64,000 nt of DNA from Larsenimonas salina (lineage in GTDB: Bacteria > Pseudomonadota > Gammaproteobacteria > Pseudomonadales > Halomonadaceae). The notes under the pieces were generated by a model. The model made no database searches, was not told where the DNA came from, and saw nothing but the letters and a program-made list of their open reading frames with translations. Below are positions 9,290-19,014 of the stretch, in pieces. The stretch lies in contig NZ_JAMLJJ010000003.1 of the NCBI RefSeq assembly GCF_023736155.1, forward strand, positions 340,084-404,083, in the 5' to 3' direction. Numbering within the stretch: the first letter of the stretch is position 1; each line of letters starts with the position of its first letter. Both the position numbers and the translations under genes were made by a program.

Positions 9290-10462
9290 TCAGGTTGGGG
9301 TGCTGTCGCAAAGTTCGAGCACGTCGTTCAAAAAGAGCAATCCCTTCTCGTTCGCCTGTATAACAGCGTCGTTATCATTTATGAGCCCACGCATTCGGGC
9401 CTGACTCAAGTGCGCACGCAGCGTGTCGTGCGAAAGACCTGTGTGTTCATACCATAGCGATGATGGAACCCCATCCACAAGGCGCAACGCATTCATCAGA
9501 AACTCGGTCGGGATCTCTTCTGTCTCAAGCATCCGTGATCCGGCCAGAAACCCTCTCGGATCATTGCGGCGACGAAGATAGGCTTCCGGCTGACGCGTCT
9601 TCCAGTAACGCTCGATCAAAAGTGTTTGGTCCTGGGCGCGGCTGACTTTACCGTGGGCACCGGCACCGATGCCGAGATAGTCGCCAAAGCGCCAATAATT
9701 GAGGTTATGCCTTGAGCGCAGCGCATCGCTTTTTGCATAGGCCGAGATTTCGTAGCGTTTGAAACCGGCCTGCTCAAGGTGCTGATGTCCAAGCTCTTGA
9801 ATATCGATCAGACTGTCTTCGTCGGGAAGCTCCGGCGGCTGGGAGTAAAACGCAGTGTTCGGTTCAAACGTCAGTTGATACCAGGAGAGATGTTCAGGGA
9901 AAAGGCCGATCGCCGTATCGAGGTCCTCGAGCGCTTGCTCGACACTCTGCTGTGGCAAACCGTGCATGAGATCAAGATTTAAATTATCAAACCCTGCCCG
10001 GCGCGCATCGTCAACGGCGCTGAGCGCCTCACCTCGACCATGGATACGCCCAAGTGCCGAAAGCGCCTGCTCATTGAAACTTTGCACACCAAGAGACAAT
10101 CGATTGATACCGGCATGGCGATACCCGGCTAAATAGCGACGCTCGGTGGTGCCAGGGTTGGCTTCAAGCGTTATCTCGGCGCCTGCCTCAAGCGTTGCCA
10201 TGCTTGAAACCGCCTCGAGCAGCCGGCCATAGGCTGCGTCAGAGAAAAGGCTCGGCGTTCCCCCACCAATGAAAATCGAATTGATGCGTCGACCGTTCAG
10301 CAGCTCAGCATCGCGCTTAAAATCAGCAATCAGCGCCTCGACGTAATCGGTTTCATTGTTTACTCCATGAGCGCCTACCTCATGTGAGTTAAAGTCACAA
10401 TAAGGACACTTTCTGATACACCAAGGCACATGTATATAGAGTGAAATAGAAGGTAAGATCAT
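9290..10462 (-). CDS. hemW: Radical SAM family heme chaperone HemW
   Basis: 390 residues. The radical SAM cluster motif CIRKCPYC (CxxxCxxC plus the extra HemW Cys) is at about residues 15-22, followed by GGGTPS and the HemW-type C-terminal domain. HemW resembles coproporphyrinogen III dehydrogenase but is a heme chaperone rather than HemN. The start overlaps the rdgB stop by 4 bases; the rdgB-hemW pair is conserved in gammaproteobacteria. Older annotations call this 'oxygen-independent coproporphyrinogen oxidase-like'. Confidence 0.94.
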   Translation of the reverse strand: MILPSISLYIHVPWCIRKCPYCDFNSHEVGAHGVNNETDYVEALIADFKRDAELLNGRRINSIFIGGGTPSLFSDAAYGRLLEAVSSMATLEAGAEITLEANPGTTERRYLAGYRHAGINRLSLGVQSFNEQALSALGRIHGRGEALSAVDDARRAGFDNLNLDLMHGLPQQSVEQALEDLDTAIGLFPEHLSWYQLTFEPNTAFYSQPPELPDEDSLIDIQELGHQHLEQAGFKRYEISAYAKSDALRSRHNLNYWRFGDYLGIGAGAHGKVSRAQDQTLLIERYWKTRQPEAYLRRRNDPRGFLAGSRMLETEEIPTEFLMNALRLVDGVPSSLWYEHTGLSHDTLRAHLSQARMRGLINDNDAVIQANEKGLLFLNDVLELCDSTPT

Positions 10463-11055
10463 CGGGTTGAAAGCATCTTGAGCAGTTCTTGCATGGCCCG
10501 GCCCCTGTGGCTGAGTCTGTTTTTTTCAACTGACTCGAGTTCGGCCGCCGTCCGTCCAAGCTCCGGAAGATAGAAAAGAGGATCGTAGCCGAAGCCGTTA
10601 TTACCTTGAGGCACTGTCAGAATCCGGCCTGTCCATGAGGTTTGAACGATCGATGGAACCGGGTCATCAGCATGAGCGAGATAGACTAGAACACACCAGT
10701 AACGTGCCCGACGATTATCGGGAGCTGTGCCGCTAAGCGCCTTCAGCAAGGCATCATTGTTTTGCGCGTCCGTCGCATTTACGCCGCTAAAGCGTGCCGA
10801 AAAAATACCAGGCGCGCCGTTCAAGGCATCGACCGCCAACCCCGAATCGTCAGCGAGAGCTGGTAATCCAGAAAGTCGTGATGCATGGCGTGCTTTCAAC
10901 AAGGCATTTTCGACAAAGGTAAGACCAGTCTCTTCGACAGAATCGATATTAAATTCAGACTGAGCGTGAACACGGACACCAAGTGGCGCAAGCAGTTGAT
11001 GAAATTCGTCGAGTTTGCCCTTGTTACCACTTGCAAGAACCAGTGAAGAAGACAT
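10459..11055 (-). CDS. rdgB: XTP/dITP diphosphatase (RdgB/HAM1)
   Basis: 198 residues, typical for the family. The substrate-binding SGNKGKLDEF segment lies near the N terminus, with ADDSGLAVDALNGAPG and FGYDPLFY further on. It removes non-canonical purine triphosphates (ITP, XTP, dITP) from the nucleotide pool. It is the first gene of the rdgB-hemW-yiaD minus-strand unit. Confidence 0.95.
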   Translation of the reverse strand: MSSSLVLASGNKGKLDEFHQLLAPLGVRVHAQSEFNIDSVEETGLTFVENALLKARHASRLSGLPALADDSGLAVDALNGAPGIFSARFSGVNATDAQNNDALLKALSGTAPDNRRARYWCVLVYLAHADDPVPSIVQTSWTGRILTVPQGNNGFGYDPLFYLPELGRTAAELESVEKNRLSHRGRAMQELLKMLSTR

Positions 11056-11385
11056 GCATGGGGCCTTTTGTCTGTTGATGAGCCATACCAGCTCTGCGAA
11101 AGCCCTCCTCGAAAATGCTCAAAAAGCGGGGGTGCGATAAACTTTCCGCTTTAAAATGGCATAGATGTGCCGTAATAGCATCATGAGCTAAAGGGCGATC
11201 GCTGGATCCGGCATTAGAAAATATCGGGAGCGCTTTGAGCACTCCGGCATGCTTTCGTGAAGCGATGGCCTCGAAAAAATGTTACTTTAATTTACAAACT
11301 AGGCGTATGATCCAAGTAAATGGATATTCTTTCCTCCGCTGGAGCAAGTGATCTTCCTTTGCGCCTACAGCATTCAGGAGGCTGT
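11056..11385. other. Intergenic region between rdgB and the first LuxR-type gene
   Basis: About 330 bases of divergent spacing. A -10-like TATGAT lies at 11306-11311 without a convincing -35. AGGAGG at 11376-11381 serves the GTG start at 11386. I see no small gene with start and codon support here. Confidence 0.5.
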
Positions 11386-12051
11386 GTGGAAACAGATATC
11401 AACGTCACTGTTCTTCTCGTGACAGAAATCAATCCCCAAAGCGAGCTTTTCGTACAGTACGTACGTGACAAGCTGAATTGCGACGTAGAAGCAATGGGGC
11501 CAAAGGATAACGTACCCGAAGATCTGGAAACACACTTCGTGGTGCTGTTGGACGCCGACCACGTCAATGAAAAAGACATGCATCAGTGGGAAGAGTGCAC
11601 GGCGAAAGAAGACTCGAACATGACGATGGCCGCATTCAACCTGGGCGATGAAAACCAGGCGCTGACGCTGGCCACCACGTTTAGGCTTCAAGGTGTCTTC
11701 TATCGCCGAGATAGCTTGGCCTTGATCTGTAAGGGCATTGCCAAGCTTATCAACAGCGAATTATGGATGTCGCGGACTCTGATGACACGGTTGATCAAAT
11801 TCTATCGCCGTCAACAGATCAATGCCTATCGGCCATCATGTGGTCTGACCCATCGTGAACTCGAGATTCTTCGCTTACTGGGGACAGGCGCATCGAATAC
11901 CGAGATCGCGAATCAGCTTTTTGTCAGTGAGCATACGGTCAAGTCTCACTTGTACAATATTTTTAGAAAGCTGAAGGTCAAAAATCGCATTCAAGCAATG
12001 AACTGGGTCCGACAAAACCTTGGATATACCTCATCTGCCAATAATGGCTGA
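11386..12051 (+). CDS. LuxR/CsgD-VpsT-type transcriptional regulator with W[M]SR c-di-GMP motif (copy 1)
   Basis: 221 residues. The GTG start at 11386 is chosen because AGGAGG precedes it by 4 bases and the N terminus then aligns with the paralogue at 14765 within one residue; an upstream ATG at 11320 has no ribosome site. The N-terminal half is a receiver-like domain lacking a standard phospho-acceptor site. Residues 127-130 read WMSR, matching the W[F/L/M][T/S]R motif by which Vibrio VpsT binds c-di-GMP. The C terminus is a GerE/LuxR helix-turn-helix ([28 protein letters not shown]). By family it should control matrix or biofilm genes; its targets are unknown. Confidence 0.85.
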   Translation: METDINVTVLLVTEINPQSELFVQYVRDKLNCDVEAMGPKDNVPEDLETHFVVLLDADHVNEKDMHQWEECTAKEDSNMTMAAFNLGDENQALTLATTFRLQGVFYRRDSLALICKGIAKLINSELWMSRTLMTRLIKFYRRQQINAYRPSCGLTHRELEILRLLGTGASNTEIANQLFVSEHTVKSHLYNIFRKLKVKNRIQAMNWVRQNLGYTSSANNG

Positions 12052-12329
12052 CAAGTGTTACACCCCCTGAATGCCTCGTCGCGACATTTTGGGCCAAAGC
12101 AGCTTACGACAATCGCAAAATCGAACTGACCGGCATCACGTCTAGTATTAAGCCAAGGCTGATGACGCTGGAATCTTCATACAGTCCCTGTCTCGTTCTT
12201 AAGAAGGCCAGTCGTTCTTGGCCTGACACAGCGCTCTACTACTCTTGATGCTTTGACCGTATCGCCAAAAACACGCCCCCGTTTTAAACCCCGGGGGCGA
12301 GCGGTCGCATCACCCTATACTGGTTGACT
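12052..12329. other. Convergent intergenic region
   Basis: It holds the SulP terminator (12266-12299) and an imperfect hairpin AGGCCA...TGGCCT around 12206-12225. No gene is supported. Confidence 0.5.
12266..12299 (-). terminator. Terminator of the SulP transporter gene
   Basis: CGCCCCCG (12274-12281) pairs with CGGGGGCG (12292-12299); on the minus strand a TGTTTTT tract follows. Confidence 0.8.
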
Positions 12330-13868
12330 TCAAGCCGCGTGCTGCAAACGCAGCGTCTGTGGAGAGAAGGTCGCCGTCACACCATCTAAGGACTGAAGTT
12401 CGACGGTAATGTCTCGCCTTTCTGCCGCCGCAATGAAAGCATCCATGTCCTCCTGAATGTCGGGGTCAATAAAGGAGGCGTTGCGCGCATCGATGACCAG
12501 ATGACTTCCTTCGGGCACTAAATCCAGGTATTGCCGCATTCGAGCACGGTTGATGAAGGAAATACCCTGATGAATCTTCAAGACACATTGCTTGCCGTTC
12601 TTGGTAAAGGAGATCGTCGAACGGTGGCTTGATTTAAGAAGGAAAAACAACCCGCAGATAACACCGGCGGCCACACCCTTGATTAAATCGGTCATCACGA
12701 CCGTACCAACAGTCACAATGAAGGGAATGAAACGATTCCACCCGGCGCGATAAAGCGACGCTATCATGCCAGGTTTGGCAAGCTTGAATCCTGTATGAAT
12801 CAAGATTGCCGCGAGACAGGCAAGTGGAATCCATTCAAGCGCAAAGGCCAGAAACATTGCACTAATCAGCAAGAGCCCGCCGTGAATAAAGCTTGCAAGG
12901 CGTGTCCGCCCCCCAGCTTGCACATTGGCCGAACTTCTGACAATGACGGCTGTGATAGGAAGCGCCCCAATGAGACCACACACAAAGTTACCCACCCCCT
13001 GTGCCTTTAATTCCTGGTTGGGCGGCGAATGGCGCGCAAGGGGATCTATCTTATCCACAGCCTCAATGCTCAAAAGCGTTTCAAGGCTTGCAATAAGCGC
13101 AATGGTCAAGGCGGTGGTCAGTACCGCCGGGTCCAAAAGGGCGCTCGGGTCAGGTAACGCGATCTGAGAAAGAAACGAGGCAGGCCCCTCAAGACCCGGT
13201 AAAGAGACGTGTTGATTGGCCGAGAGCGCGCCAAGCCCCATCATTGGTCCGAGATGATCGAGCGCAAGCGCAACCAACACAGCTAAAAGCGGTGCCGGTA
13301 TCCGCCGAAGTGGGCCAAGCACACGGCTGGCCGGCTGCTCCCAGAACCAGAGTATTGCCAACGACACGCCCGCAATCAGGATAGCCAGCGGCGCCATCGC
13401 GCTCAGCCATTGTGCAGGCGCACTCAGATCAAGTGCTGCATCGACATCGAGCCCAAACGCAGTAGGCAGCTGATTCATGATGAGAATCAGGCCAATAGCC
13501 GCAAGCATCCCCTTGATGACGGCATTGGGCACGTACGAGCCGATCTTGCCAAGGCGCAGATAGCCACATACCACTTGAATAACGCCGGCCAGAGCCGTCG
13601 CGATCATCAGCTTTTCGAACCCGACGGTCGATATGGCCCCGAGCACGATGACGGTAAGGCCTGCAGCAGGACCACTGACACTTAACGCAGAGCCACTGAA
13701 CAGGGATACTACAACGCCTCCGACAATACCGGCCAAAAGCCCCGAGATCGGCGGTGCTCCAGAGGCGAGCGCGATTCCCAAACACAGGGGAATCGCTACA
13801 AGAAACACCACTGCGCCAGCGGGTATATCGCGAGCACAGTGCTTGAGCGTAAACGGAAAGGCAGGCAT
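12330..13868 (-). CDS. SulP-family inorganic anion transporter with STAS domain
   Basis: 512 residues from ATG 13868, chosen over an upstream start because AAAGGAGGG lies directly ahead. Residues about 1-400 form the SulP membrane domain (PAGAVVFLVAIPLCLGIALASG near the start in two parts, SGPAAGLTVI, and ITAVIVRSSANVQAGG). Residues about 410-505 form a STAS domain. Family substrates include sulfate, bicarbonate and other anions with Na+ or H+; the substrate here is not readable. It faces the two c-di-GMP-type regulators and may be one of their targets (inference). Confidence 0.87.
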   Translation of the reverse strand: MPAFPFTLKHCARDIPAGAVVFLVAIPLCLGIALASGAPPISGLLAGIVGGVVVSLFSGSALSVSGPAAGLTVIVLGAISTVGFEKLMIATALAGVIQVVCGYLRLGKIGSYVPNAVIKGMLAAIGLILIMNQLPTAFGLDVDAALDLSAPAQWLSAMAPLAILIAGVSLAILWFWEQPASRVLGPLRRIPAPLLAVLVALALDHLGPMMGLGALSANQHVSLPGLEGPASFLSQIALPDPSALLDPAVLTTALTIALIASLETLLSIEAVDKIDPLARHSPPNQELKAQGVGNFVCGLIGALPITAVIVRSSANVQAGGRTRLASFIHGGLLLISAMFLAFALEWIPLACLAAILIHTGFKLAKPGMIASLYRAGWNRFIPFIVTVGTVVMTDLIKGVAAGVICGLFFLLKSSHRSTISFTKNGKQCVLKIHQGISFINRARMRQYLDLVPEGSHLVIDARNASFIDPDIQEDMDAFIAAAERRDITVELQSLDGVTATFSPQTLRLQHAA

Positions 13869-14764
13869 GCGCCCTCCTTTGATAAGTAATGAACAGGTAG
13901 CTCTCATCGAGCCAGCTTGTATCCAGGCTTTCTAAGCGTTCCCGCGCCTCGTATAAACTATGCGCTTTGCCCCTTGCTCAACGCTTTCTTTACTGCCTTA
14001 AAATCGAGCAACTTGAAGTAAGCACAATCCTGGCCCGCTCTTTTATTTTTTATATTTAAAAAGGACTCACCTTTTTAATGGCACCACTCAATAAATTAAA
14101 TAATAAATTCTAAAAGAAGACGCTCAACAAACCAGTGCTGCGGCCTAATAAACGCGATTTTCATCTTCATTATTATCTATAACGTTTTCGAGCATGCGTC
14201 CTCAAAGGCAAATTAACCAAACAAAGCATCAGGCTTAACTAATTCTCATCCACTGCTTCCTTAGTTAATCACTGTAACTGGCCTGTGTTGATCAACATAA
14301 ACCGGAGTATGCAATACCACTTTTTTTATCAGACCTGCTCTAACAGATCGGACTTGGTTTTCAATGAAATACGTCGTCTAAGTAGGCGTGCCACCCACCT
14401 TATGACGATAGCATTCATCTTTTCTTCTGAGCCCTATCAAGACATACAACGCTTTTTCATGAGGACTCCCACTTTGCCTTGTGCCTATTGCGCCATTTGA
14501 ACCGAAAATTTGCGCAAACTCTGGGGTTACGCTCTTTTTAAAGTATAATTACTCAAGTGCTTAACTTGTCTACAAAACAGCTCGGAGTGATTACCTTTAT
14601 TCAAAATGATCTTCTAGGCTAGATCAAAGTACTTAAACAGAGTTTAACTATATAAATTAAAAAATCAGATTAAATTAAACTTTTATAATTTACAGGTTAA
14701 ATGTTAACGCAGGTATCTTAATGGTCTTGTTCAGCATCCAGCCTAAGAAAAGTTAGAGCCGAAA
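13869..14764. other. Long AT-rich intergenic region upstream of the second regulator
   Basis: 896 bases, clearly AT-rich beside its GC-rich neighbours, notably 14041-14110 and 14640-14720. It holds a 12-bp palindrome TGTTGATCAACA (14286-14297) and -10-like TATAAT hexamers at 14544-14549 and near 14684. A 71-codon frame here lacks a usable ribosome site. The size and composition recall csgD-type regulatory regions that integrate many inputs and can be silenced by H-NS-like proteins; that comparison is inference. Confidence 0.6.
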
Positions 14765-15409
14765 ATGACTCAAGAATCTTTTGTCATCGTGATGGTGACG
14801 TCTAAAAATCCGCAAAACGAGTTGTTTCTCGACTATTTGAGAAGCGAACAGGATTGTCAGGTCATGGATTTGGAGCCGGACGCACAAGAAGCGGCGCCGG
14901 ATGCCGACAGGATGCTCGTACTGCTGGATCAGGATTATGTTGATGACAACATTGCTCAAGCCTGGTCACGGCGCGCGCACGGCGATACCCGCATCATCCT
15001 CTCCGGATTCAACATCGACTCCGAAGAGCATGCCATGCAGTTGATGATGCGCTTTCCGCTGCAAGGCATTTTCTATCGACGCGATCCCTTGAAGCTTATT
15101 TCGAAAGGCATCAATGCGCTGTTCAACGAAGAAATGTGGCTATCGCGCACCTTGATGGAAAAGCTGCTGACAGCCTACTGGCAGCGCCAACGTAACGACA
15201 ATATGCCGTTCAAGAGCTTGACGCGCCGAGAGGTGGAAATTCTTCAGCTTTTGAAAACAGGCGCGAGCAATTTCGACATCGCGCAGGAACTGAGCATCAG
15301 TGAACATACCGTAAAATCGCACCTGTACCACATCTTTCGAAAGCTGAAAGTGAAAAACCGCGCACAGGCGCTCAATCTTTTACGCCAACAAGCGGATACG
15401 CCGGTCTAA
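14765..15409 (+). CDS. LuxR/CsgD-VpsT-type transcriptional regulator with W[L]SR c-di-GMP motif (copy 2)
   Basis: 214 residues, closely similar along its whole length to the regulator at 11386. The shared core includes LQGIFYRRD, ISKGI, WLSRTLM and [18 protein letters not shown]. Residues 125-128 read WLSR, the VpsT-type c-di-GMP motif. The receiver-like domain has LLDQDYVDD where a phospho-acceptor would lie, but the rest of the acidic pocket is not evident. The LuxR HTH is at about residues 150-210. Its long AT-rich upstream region suggests complex control. It likely arose by duplication with copy 1, although a SulP gene now separates them. Confidence 0.86.
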   Translation: MTQESFVIVMVTSKNPQNELFLDYLRSEQDCQVMDLEPDAQEAAPDADRMLVLLDQDYVDDNIAQAWSRRAHGDTRIILSGFNIDSEEHAMQLMMRFPLQGIFYRRDPLKLISKGINALFNEEMWLSRTLMEKLLTAYWQRQRNDNMPFKSLTRREVEILQLLKTGASNFDIAQELSISEHTVKSHLYHIFRKLKVKNRAQALNLLRQQADTPV

Positions 15410-15436
15410 ATCGTCAGACGACCGACGCATCGCGAC

Positions 15437-17008
15437 TCATGCAAGCTGCAGATGCTCTTTTATCAAAGCAACAAGCGTTAAATTGGCATCTTCGGCCGTG
15501 GTATCCAGGTGCACCAGATGCGCTTGTTCATCGGGTGTGAATGGCTCGAAGGAACGAAGCTGATGCTCCAGGACGTCTAATCCCGCATCCGAAACCGAAT
15601 CGCGGCGCTGGCTGCGCTTGGTAATCCGCCGTTTCAAAGTTGCCTCGTCGGCCTCGAAACTGATCAAAAGCATGGGCAGACCACGCGATTCGGCTTCGAA
15701 TCGAAGCTGTTCACGCTGAGCATGCGATAGACAGGTGCCATCGACGCACACACTGTGTCCGGCCTGCAACAGCATGCCACTGAGTGCTGAAAGTCGATCG
15801 TACGTACTTCGTGTCGCTTCTGGTGAGTACAATCCACGTCCGAGTTCATGGCTCTTTGCGGGTGCAAAGGGATCAATACCATGCAGCCGCTTGCGCTCCA
15901 CATCAGAGCGTACCCGGATCCCTCCAAGCTGCCGCACGGCCTGCTCGGTAAAACGGCTCTTGCCACTGCCGGACACACCGACTGCAATCAGCATATAAGG
16001 CATACTGAATTCGCTGTAGCGCTCGGCAAGGGTCAGGTAGCGTCTAAAGTCAGCCAATACCGCGTCCCGGTCCACAGGGTGAAGATCCGGTTGCTGATAG
16101 CGGAACATGGCCACCTTGGCTCGCACCATCGCACGATAGGCCTTATAAAAAGGCAGCAGCTTGACCAGCTCGAAATCCCCGCTTCGTTCCAGGTAACGGT
16201 CCAAAGCCCGGTTGGCAAGCTCCTGCTCACCACGGGCCTCCAGGTCCATCAGCAAGAACGCCAGTTCGCAACATACGTCGTTCCAACGAAAATGATCGTT
16301 GAACTCGATGCAGTCAAAAATCAGGGCGTGACCTTCATGCATAACGGCATTGGCCAGGTGGATATCGCCGTGGTTGTTGCGGATGAAACCTTGATCATGG
16401 CGTTGCTTAAACAGGGGCGTAAACCGCTCGAACAGATTCTGTGTCCACGCTTCGAGCTCTGAAAGACGCTTCAGATCATCAGCGTCTGACAAAAGCGGCT
16501 TGAGCTGATCAAAGTTTTCCTGCGCCGGATGAATAACCGCCTCGGGCGTTCCGAATTCGCTGTCGGCCCCGGCTCGCTCTGCCCGGGCGTGAAACGCCAC
16601 CAGTTGATCGACCAGATCATCCATCATAGTTTGAGTGAGCTGTCCGGTGGCCTGCAGGGTGCTGAACAAGCCTTCATCATCGAACTGCTCCATACACACT
16701 GCGTACTCGAATGGCTCGCCCAAACCACCGATGACCGGTGCCTCGGGAGAACCGGTGATCGGGACAACGGACTGGTAAAGATCGCCTGCCAGTCGTGCGT
16801 TGAGTCGAATCTCTTCATCGCAGCAATGGCGGCGTTTTTCGAGCGTCGAAAAATCAAGAAACCCAAAATCCAGCGGTTTCTTGATCTTATAGGCGTAGCG
16901 CCCAGTCATCACGATCCACGAAATATGCGTTTCTCGAAGATCAAAGCCCTCGACGGGGTGGGGGTAACACTTTGCCTGCTGCAAAGCGTTGATCAGCGTC
17001 TGGCTCAA
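15437..17008 (-). CDS. Fused aminoglycoside-phosphotransferase-like / AAA P-loop kinase protein
   Basis: 523 residues in two modules. Residues about 1-320 resemble the phosphotransferase (APH/kinase-like) fold, with NNHGDIHLANAVM as catalytic loop and FDCIEFND as the metal-binding DFD-like segment. Residues about 335-520 form a P-loop kinase with Walker A GVSGSGKS (about 343-350), like zeta-toxin or gluconate-kinase-type domains. Proteins of this architecture are widespread in proteobacteria and of unknown substrate. The gene lies 38 bases downstream of hemL on the same strand and may be co-transcribed. No antibiotic-resistance role should be read into the fold. Confidence 0.8.
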   Translation of the reverse strand: MSQTLINALQQAKCYPHPVEGFDLRETHISWIVMTGRYAYKIKKPLDFGFLDFSTLEKRRHCCDEEIRLNARLAGDLYQSVVPITGSPEAPVIGGLGEPFEYAVCMEQFDDEGLFSTLQATGQLTQTMMDDLVDQLVAFHARAERAGADSEFGTPEAVIHPAQENFDQLKPLLSDADDLKRLSELEAWTQNLFERFTPLFKQRHDQGFIRNNHGDIHLANAVMHEGHALIFDCIEFNDHFRWNDVCCELAFLLMDLEARGEQELANRALDRYLERSGDFELVKLLPFYKAYRAMVRAKVAMFRYQQPDLHPVDRDAVLADFRRYLTLAERYSEFSMPYMLIAVGVSGSGKSRFTEQAVRQLGGIRVRSDVERKRLHGIDPFAPAKSHELGRGLYSPEATRSTYDRLSALSGMLLQAGHSVCVDGTCLSHAQREQLRFEAESRGLPMLLISFEADEATLKRRITKRSQRRDSVSDAGLDVLEHQLRSFEPFTPDEQAHLVHLDTTAEDANLTLVALIKEHLQLA

Positions 17009-17046
17009 AATCCGTCTCCCATGACGTGCGTCGTGCGTTCTTGTCG

Positions 17047-18333
17047 TTAAAGCGTAAGCGTTGCGAAAACGCGCTCAGCAGCGTCGAGCGTCGCTTGAAG
17101 ATCATCCTCGCTGTGCGCGCTGGACATGAACCCGGCTTCATAATTTGACGGCGCGAGATAGACGCCCTCTTCAAGCATGCCCAAGAAGAACTGACGAAAC
17201 GCTTCGGTATTGCAACCAGTCGCCTCGGTGAAGTTCTGCACCTGCTCTGCGTCCGTGAAGAACAGACCGAACATACCCCCGGCACGCTGGGTGATCATGT
17301 TGATGCCGTGCGCCTTCGCGCGGGCCTCGAGTCCGTCACACAGCGTGTCGACTCGCTGAGTCAGCGCGTCATGAAAGCCGGGCGCTCGCACTTTTTTAAG
17401 CAGCGCGATGCCCGCCGCCATGGCCAGCGGGTTGCCCGCCAGCGTGCCCGCTTGATAGACCGGCCCCAGTGGCGAGATGTACTCCATGATCTTGCGCTTG
17501 CCACCAAAGGCCCCCACCGGCATACCGCCACCAACGATCTTGCCAAGGCAGGTGAGGTCAGGCGTTACCTGATAGTGGGCCTGAGCCCCCCCAAGCGCTA
17601 CACGAAAACCGGTCATGACTTCGTCGAAGATCAATACGCTGCCGTGTTGATCGCACACCTCGCGCAGCGCCTCCAGAAAGCCGGGGACGGGCGGAATGCA
17701 GTTCATGTTGCCGGCCACCGGCTCGACGATGATGGCCGCGACCCGATCGCCTTCGACATCGAAATAGCGTTTGACGCCTTCAATATCGTTGTAATCGAGC
17801 GTGACGGTGTGCTCGGCAAGCGAGGCCGGTACGCCCGGTGAACTCGGCTCGCCGTGCGTCAGGGCCCCGGAGCCGGCCTTGACCAGCAGTGAGTCCACAT
17901 GGCCATGGTAGTTGCCTTCGAATTTGACGATTCTATCCCGGCCGGTGTAGCCCCGTGCCAGTCGCACCGCAGACATGGTCGCCTCGGTACCGGAATTGAC
18001 CATGCGCACCAGGTCGATCGAGGGAATGATGTCGCAGATCAGATCCGCCATATCCGTTTCGATGGCGGTCGGCGTACCGAACGACAAGCCGTCGTCCAGT
18101 CGGCTTCGAACGGCGTCCAATACGTCCGGGTCAGCGTGGCCGGTAATCATCGGGCCCCAGGAGCCGACGTAATCGATGTAACGCTTGCCTTCGACATCAA
18201 ACAGATAAGCATGTTGGGCACGCTCGATGAACAGCGGCGCTCTGGAAAGCCCCTTGAATGCACGCACCGGTGAATTGACGCCGCCTGGAATGTGGCGCTG
18301 CGCTTGGGTAAAGAGCTGTTCAGAAGTCGTCAT
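17047..18333 (-). CDS. hemL: Glutamate-1-semialdehyde 2,1-aminomutase
   Basis: 428 residues, the usual length. The start ([21 protein letters not shown]), [12 protein letters not shown], the NYHGHVD loop, FDEVMTGFR and the PLP lysine in [16 protein letters not shown] are all present. It converts glutamate-1-semialdehyde to 5-aminolevulinate in C5-pathway tetrapyrrole synthesis. It follows thiE by 48 bases, in the thiD-thiE-hemL order also seen in pseudomonads. Confidence 0.97.
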   Translation of the reverse strand: MTTSEQLFTQAQRHIPGGVNSPVRAFKGLSRAPLFIERAQHAYLFDVEGKRYIDYVGSWGPMITGHADPDVLDAVRSRLDDGLSFGTPTAIETDMADLICDIIPSIDLVRMVNSGTEATMSAVRLARGYTGRDRIVKFEGNYHGHVDSLLVKAGSGALTHGEPSSPGVPASLAEHTVTLDYNDIEGVKRYFDVEGDRVAAIIVEPVAGNMNCIPPVPGFLEALREVCDQHGSVLIFDEVMTGFRVALGGAQAHYQVTPDLTCLGKIVGGGMPVGAFGGKRKIMEYISPLGPVYQAGTLAGNPLAMAAGIALLKKVRAPGFHDALTQRVDTLCDGLEARAKAHGINMITQRAGGMFGLFFTDAEQVQNFTEATGCNTEAFRQFFLGMLEEGVYLAPSNYEAGFMSSAHSEDDLQATLDAAERVFATLTL

Positions 18334-18381
18334 AACGTATCCATGAATAAGCGATAAAAAAGTGAATCAGGTCTCAAAAGA

Positions 18382-19014
18382 TTAGCAGCCCAGCACTCGC
18401 CTGAGCCGCTCGACATTATCGGCAGGGCCGCCGCCACCAAAGACAGCGCCCACCACCGCAATCAGATCGGCCCCGGCCTCTCGAACCTGTGGCGTGGTCC
18501 GATGGTCGATGCCGCCGATCGCCACGACCGGGCACCCAAGTGTGCGCGCCTCGGTCAGCACCGAGAGCGCGGCCGGCGGGGTATCGGGTTTGGTATGAGA
18601 GTCAAAGAACCGGCCGAACGCGACGTAATCCGCTCCTTCATCGAGAGCTGCACGCGCAAACTCAAGCGAATCGTGGCAGGTGGCACCGATGATGGCGTCA
18701 GGTCCAAGCCGCAACCGGGCGTCTCGAATCGAGCCGTCGCCTTGCCCCAGGTGCACTCCGGCGCCGACGGTATACGCCAGTTCAACGTCATCATTAATGA
18801 TCAGCGGCGTGCCTGCCGCTTGAGCGCGCGCGTAAAGCCCTTGCGCCTGACGAAGCCGCTCGTCGGCGCTGCCACGTTTATTACGATATTGAAGCAGGGC
18901 AATGCCTGCCGCCAGCACCTCATCGACGGCGTTGAACAAACGCTCGTCATCCGGCAAAAGCGTTTCATCGGTCAGCACGTAGAGTCCGCGCTGCCAGGAA
19001 AGGGACTCAGTCAT
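18382..19014 (-). CDS. thiE: Thiamine-phosphate synthase
   Basis: 210 residues from ATG 19014; the frame is open further upstream but there overlaps thiD. The fold markers are YRNKRG, IINDDVELA, GVHLGQGD and VAIGGI, with the phosphate-binding glycine segment near the C terminus. It joins HMP-pyrophosphate and thiazole phosphate to make thiamine phosphate. The start overlaps the thiD 3' end by 8 bases, implying coupling. Confidence 0.94.
   Translation of the reverse strand: MTESLSWQRGLYVLTDETLLPDDERLFNAVDEVLAAGIALLQYRNKRGSADERLRQAQGLYARAQAAGTPLIINDDVELAYTVGAGVHLGQGDGSIRDARLRLGPDAIIGATCHDSLEFARAALDEGADYVAFGRFFDSHTKPDTPPAALSVLTEARTLGCPVVAIGGIDHRTTPQVREAGADLIAVVGAVFGGGGPADNVERLRRVLGC

Noticed and set aside
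9290..10462. Coproporphyrinogen III dehydrogenase HemN
   Set aside because: Length, the rdgB neighbour and the CxxxCxxC context fit HemW instead.
14285..14500. 71-codon frame in the AT-rich gap
   Set aside because: The apparent start is TTG without a ribosome site, the internal ATG has its GGAG only one base away, and the encoded sequence has no family features.
15437..17008. Aminoglycoside resistance gene
   Set aside because: The fold is shared by many kinases; the fused P-loop domain and core-genome context point to housekeeping, not resistance.
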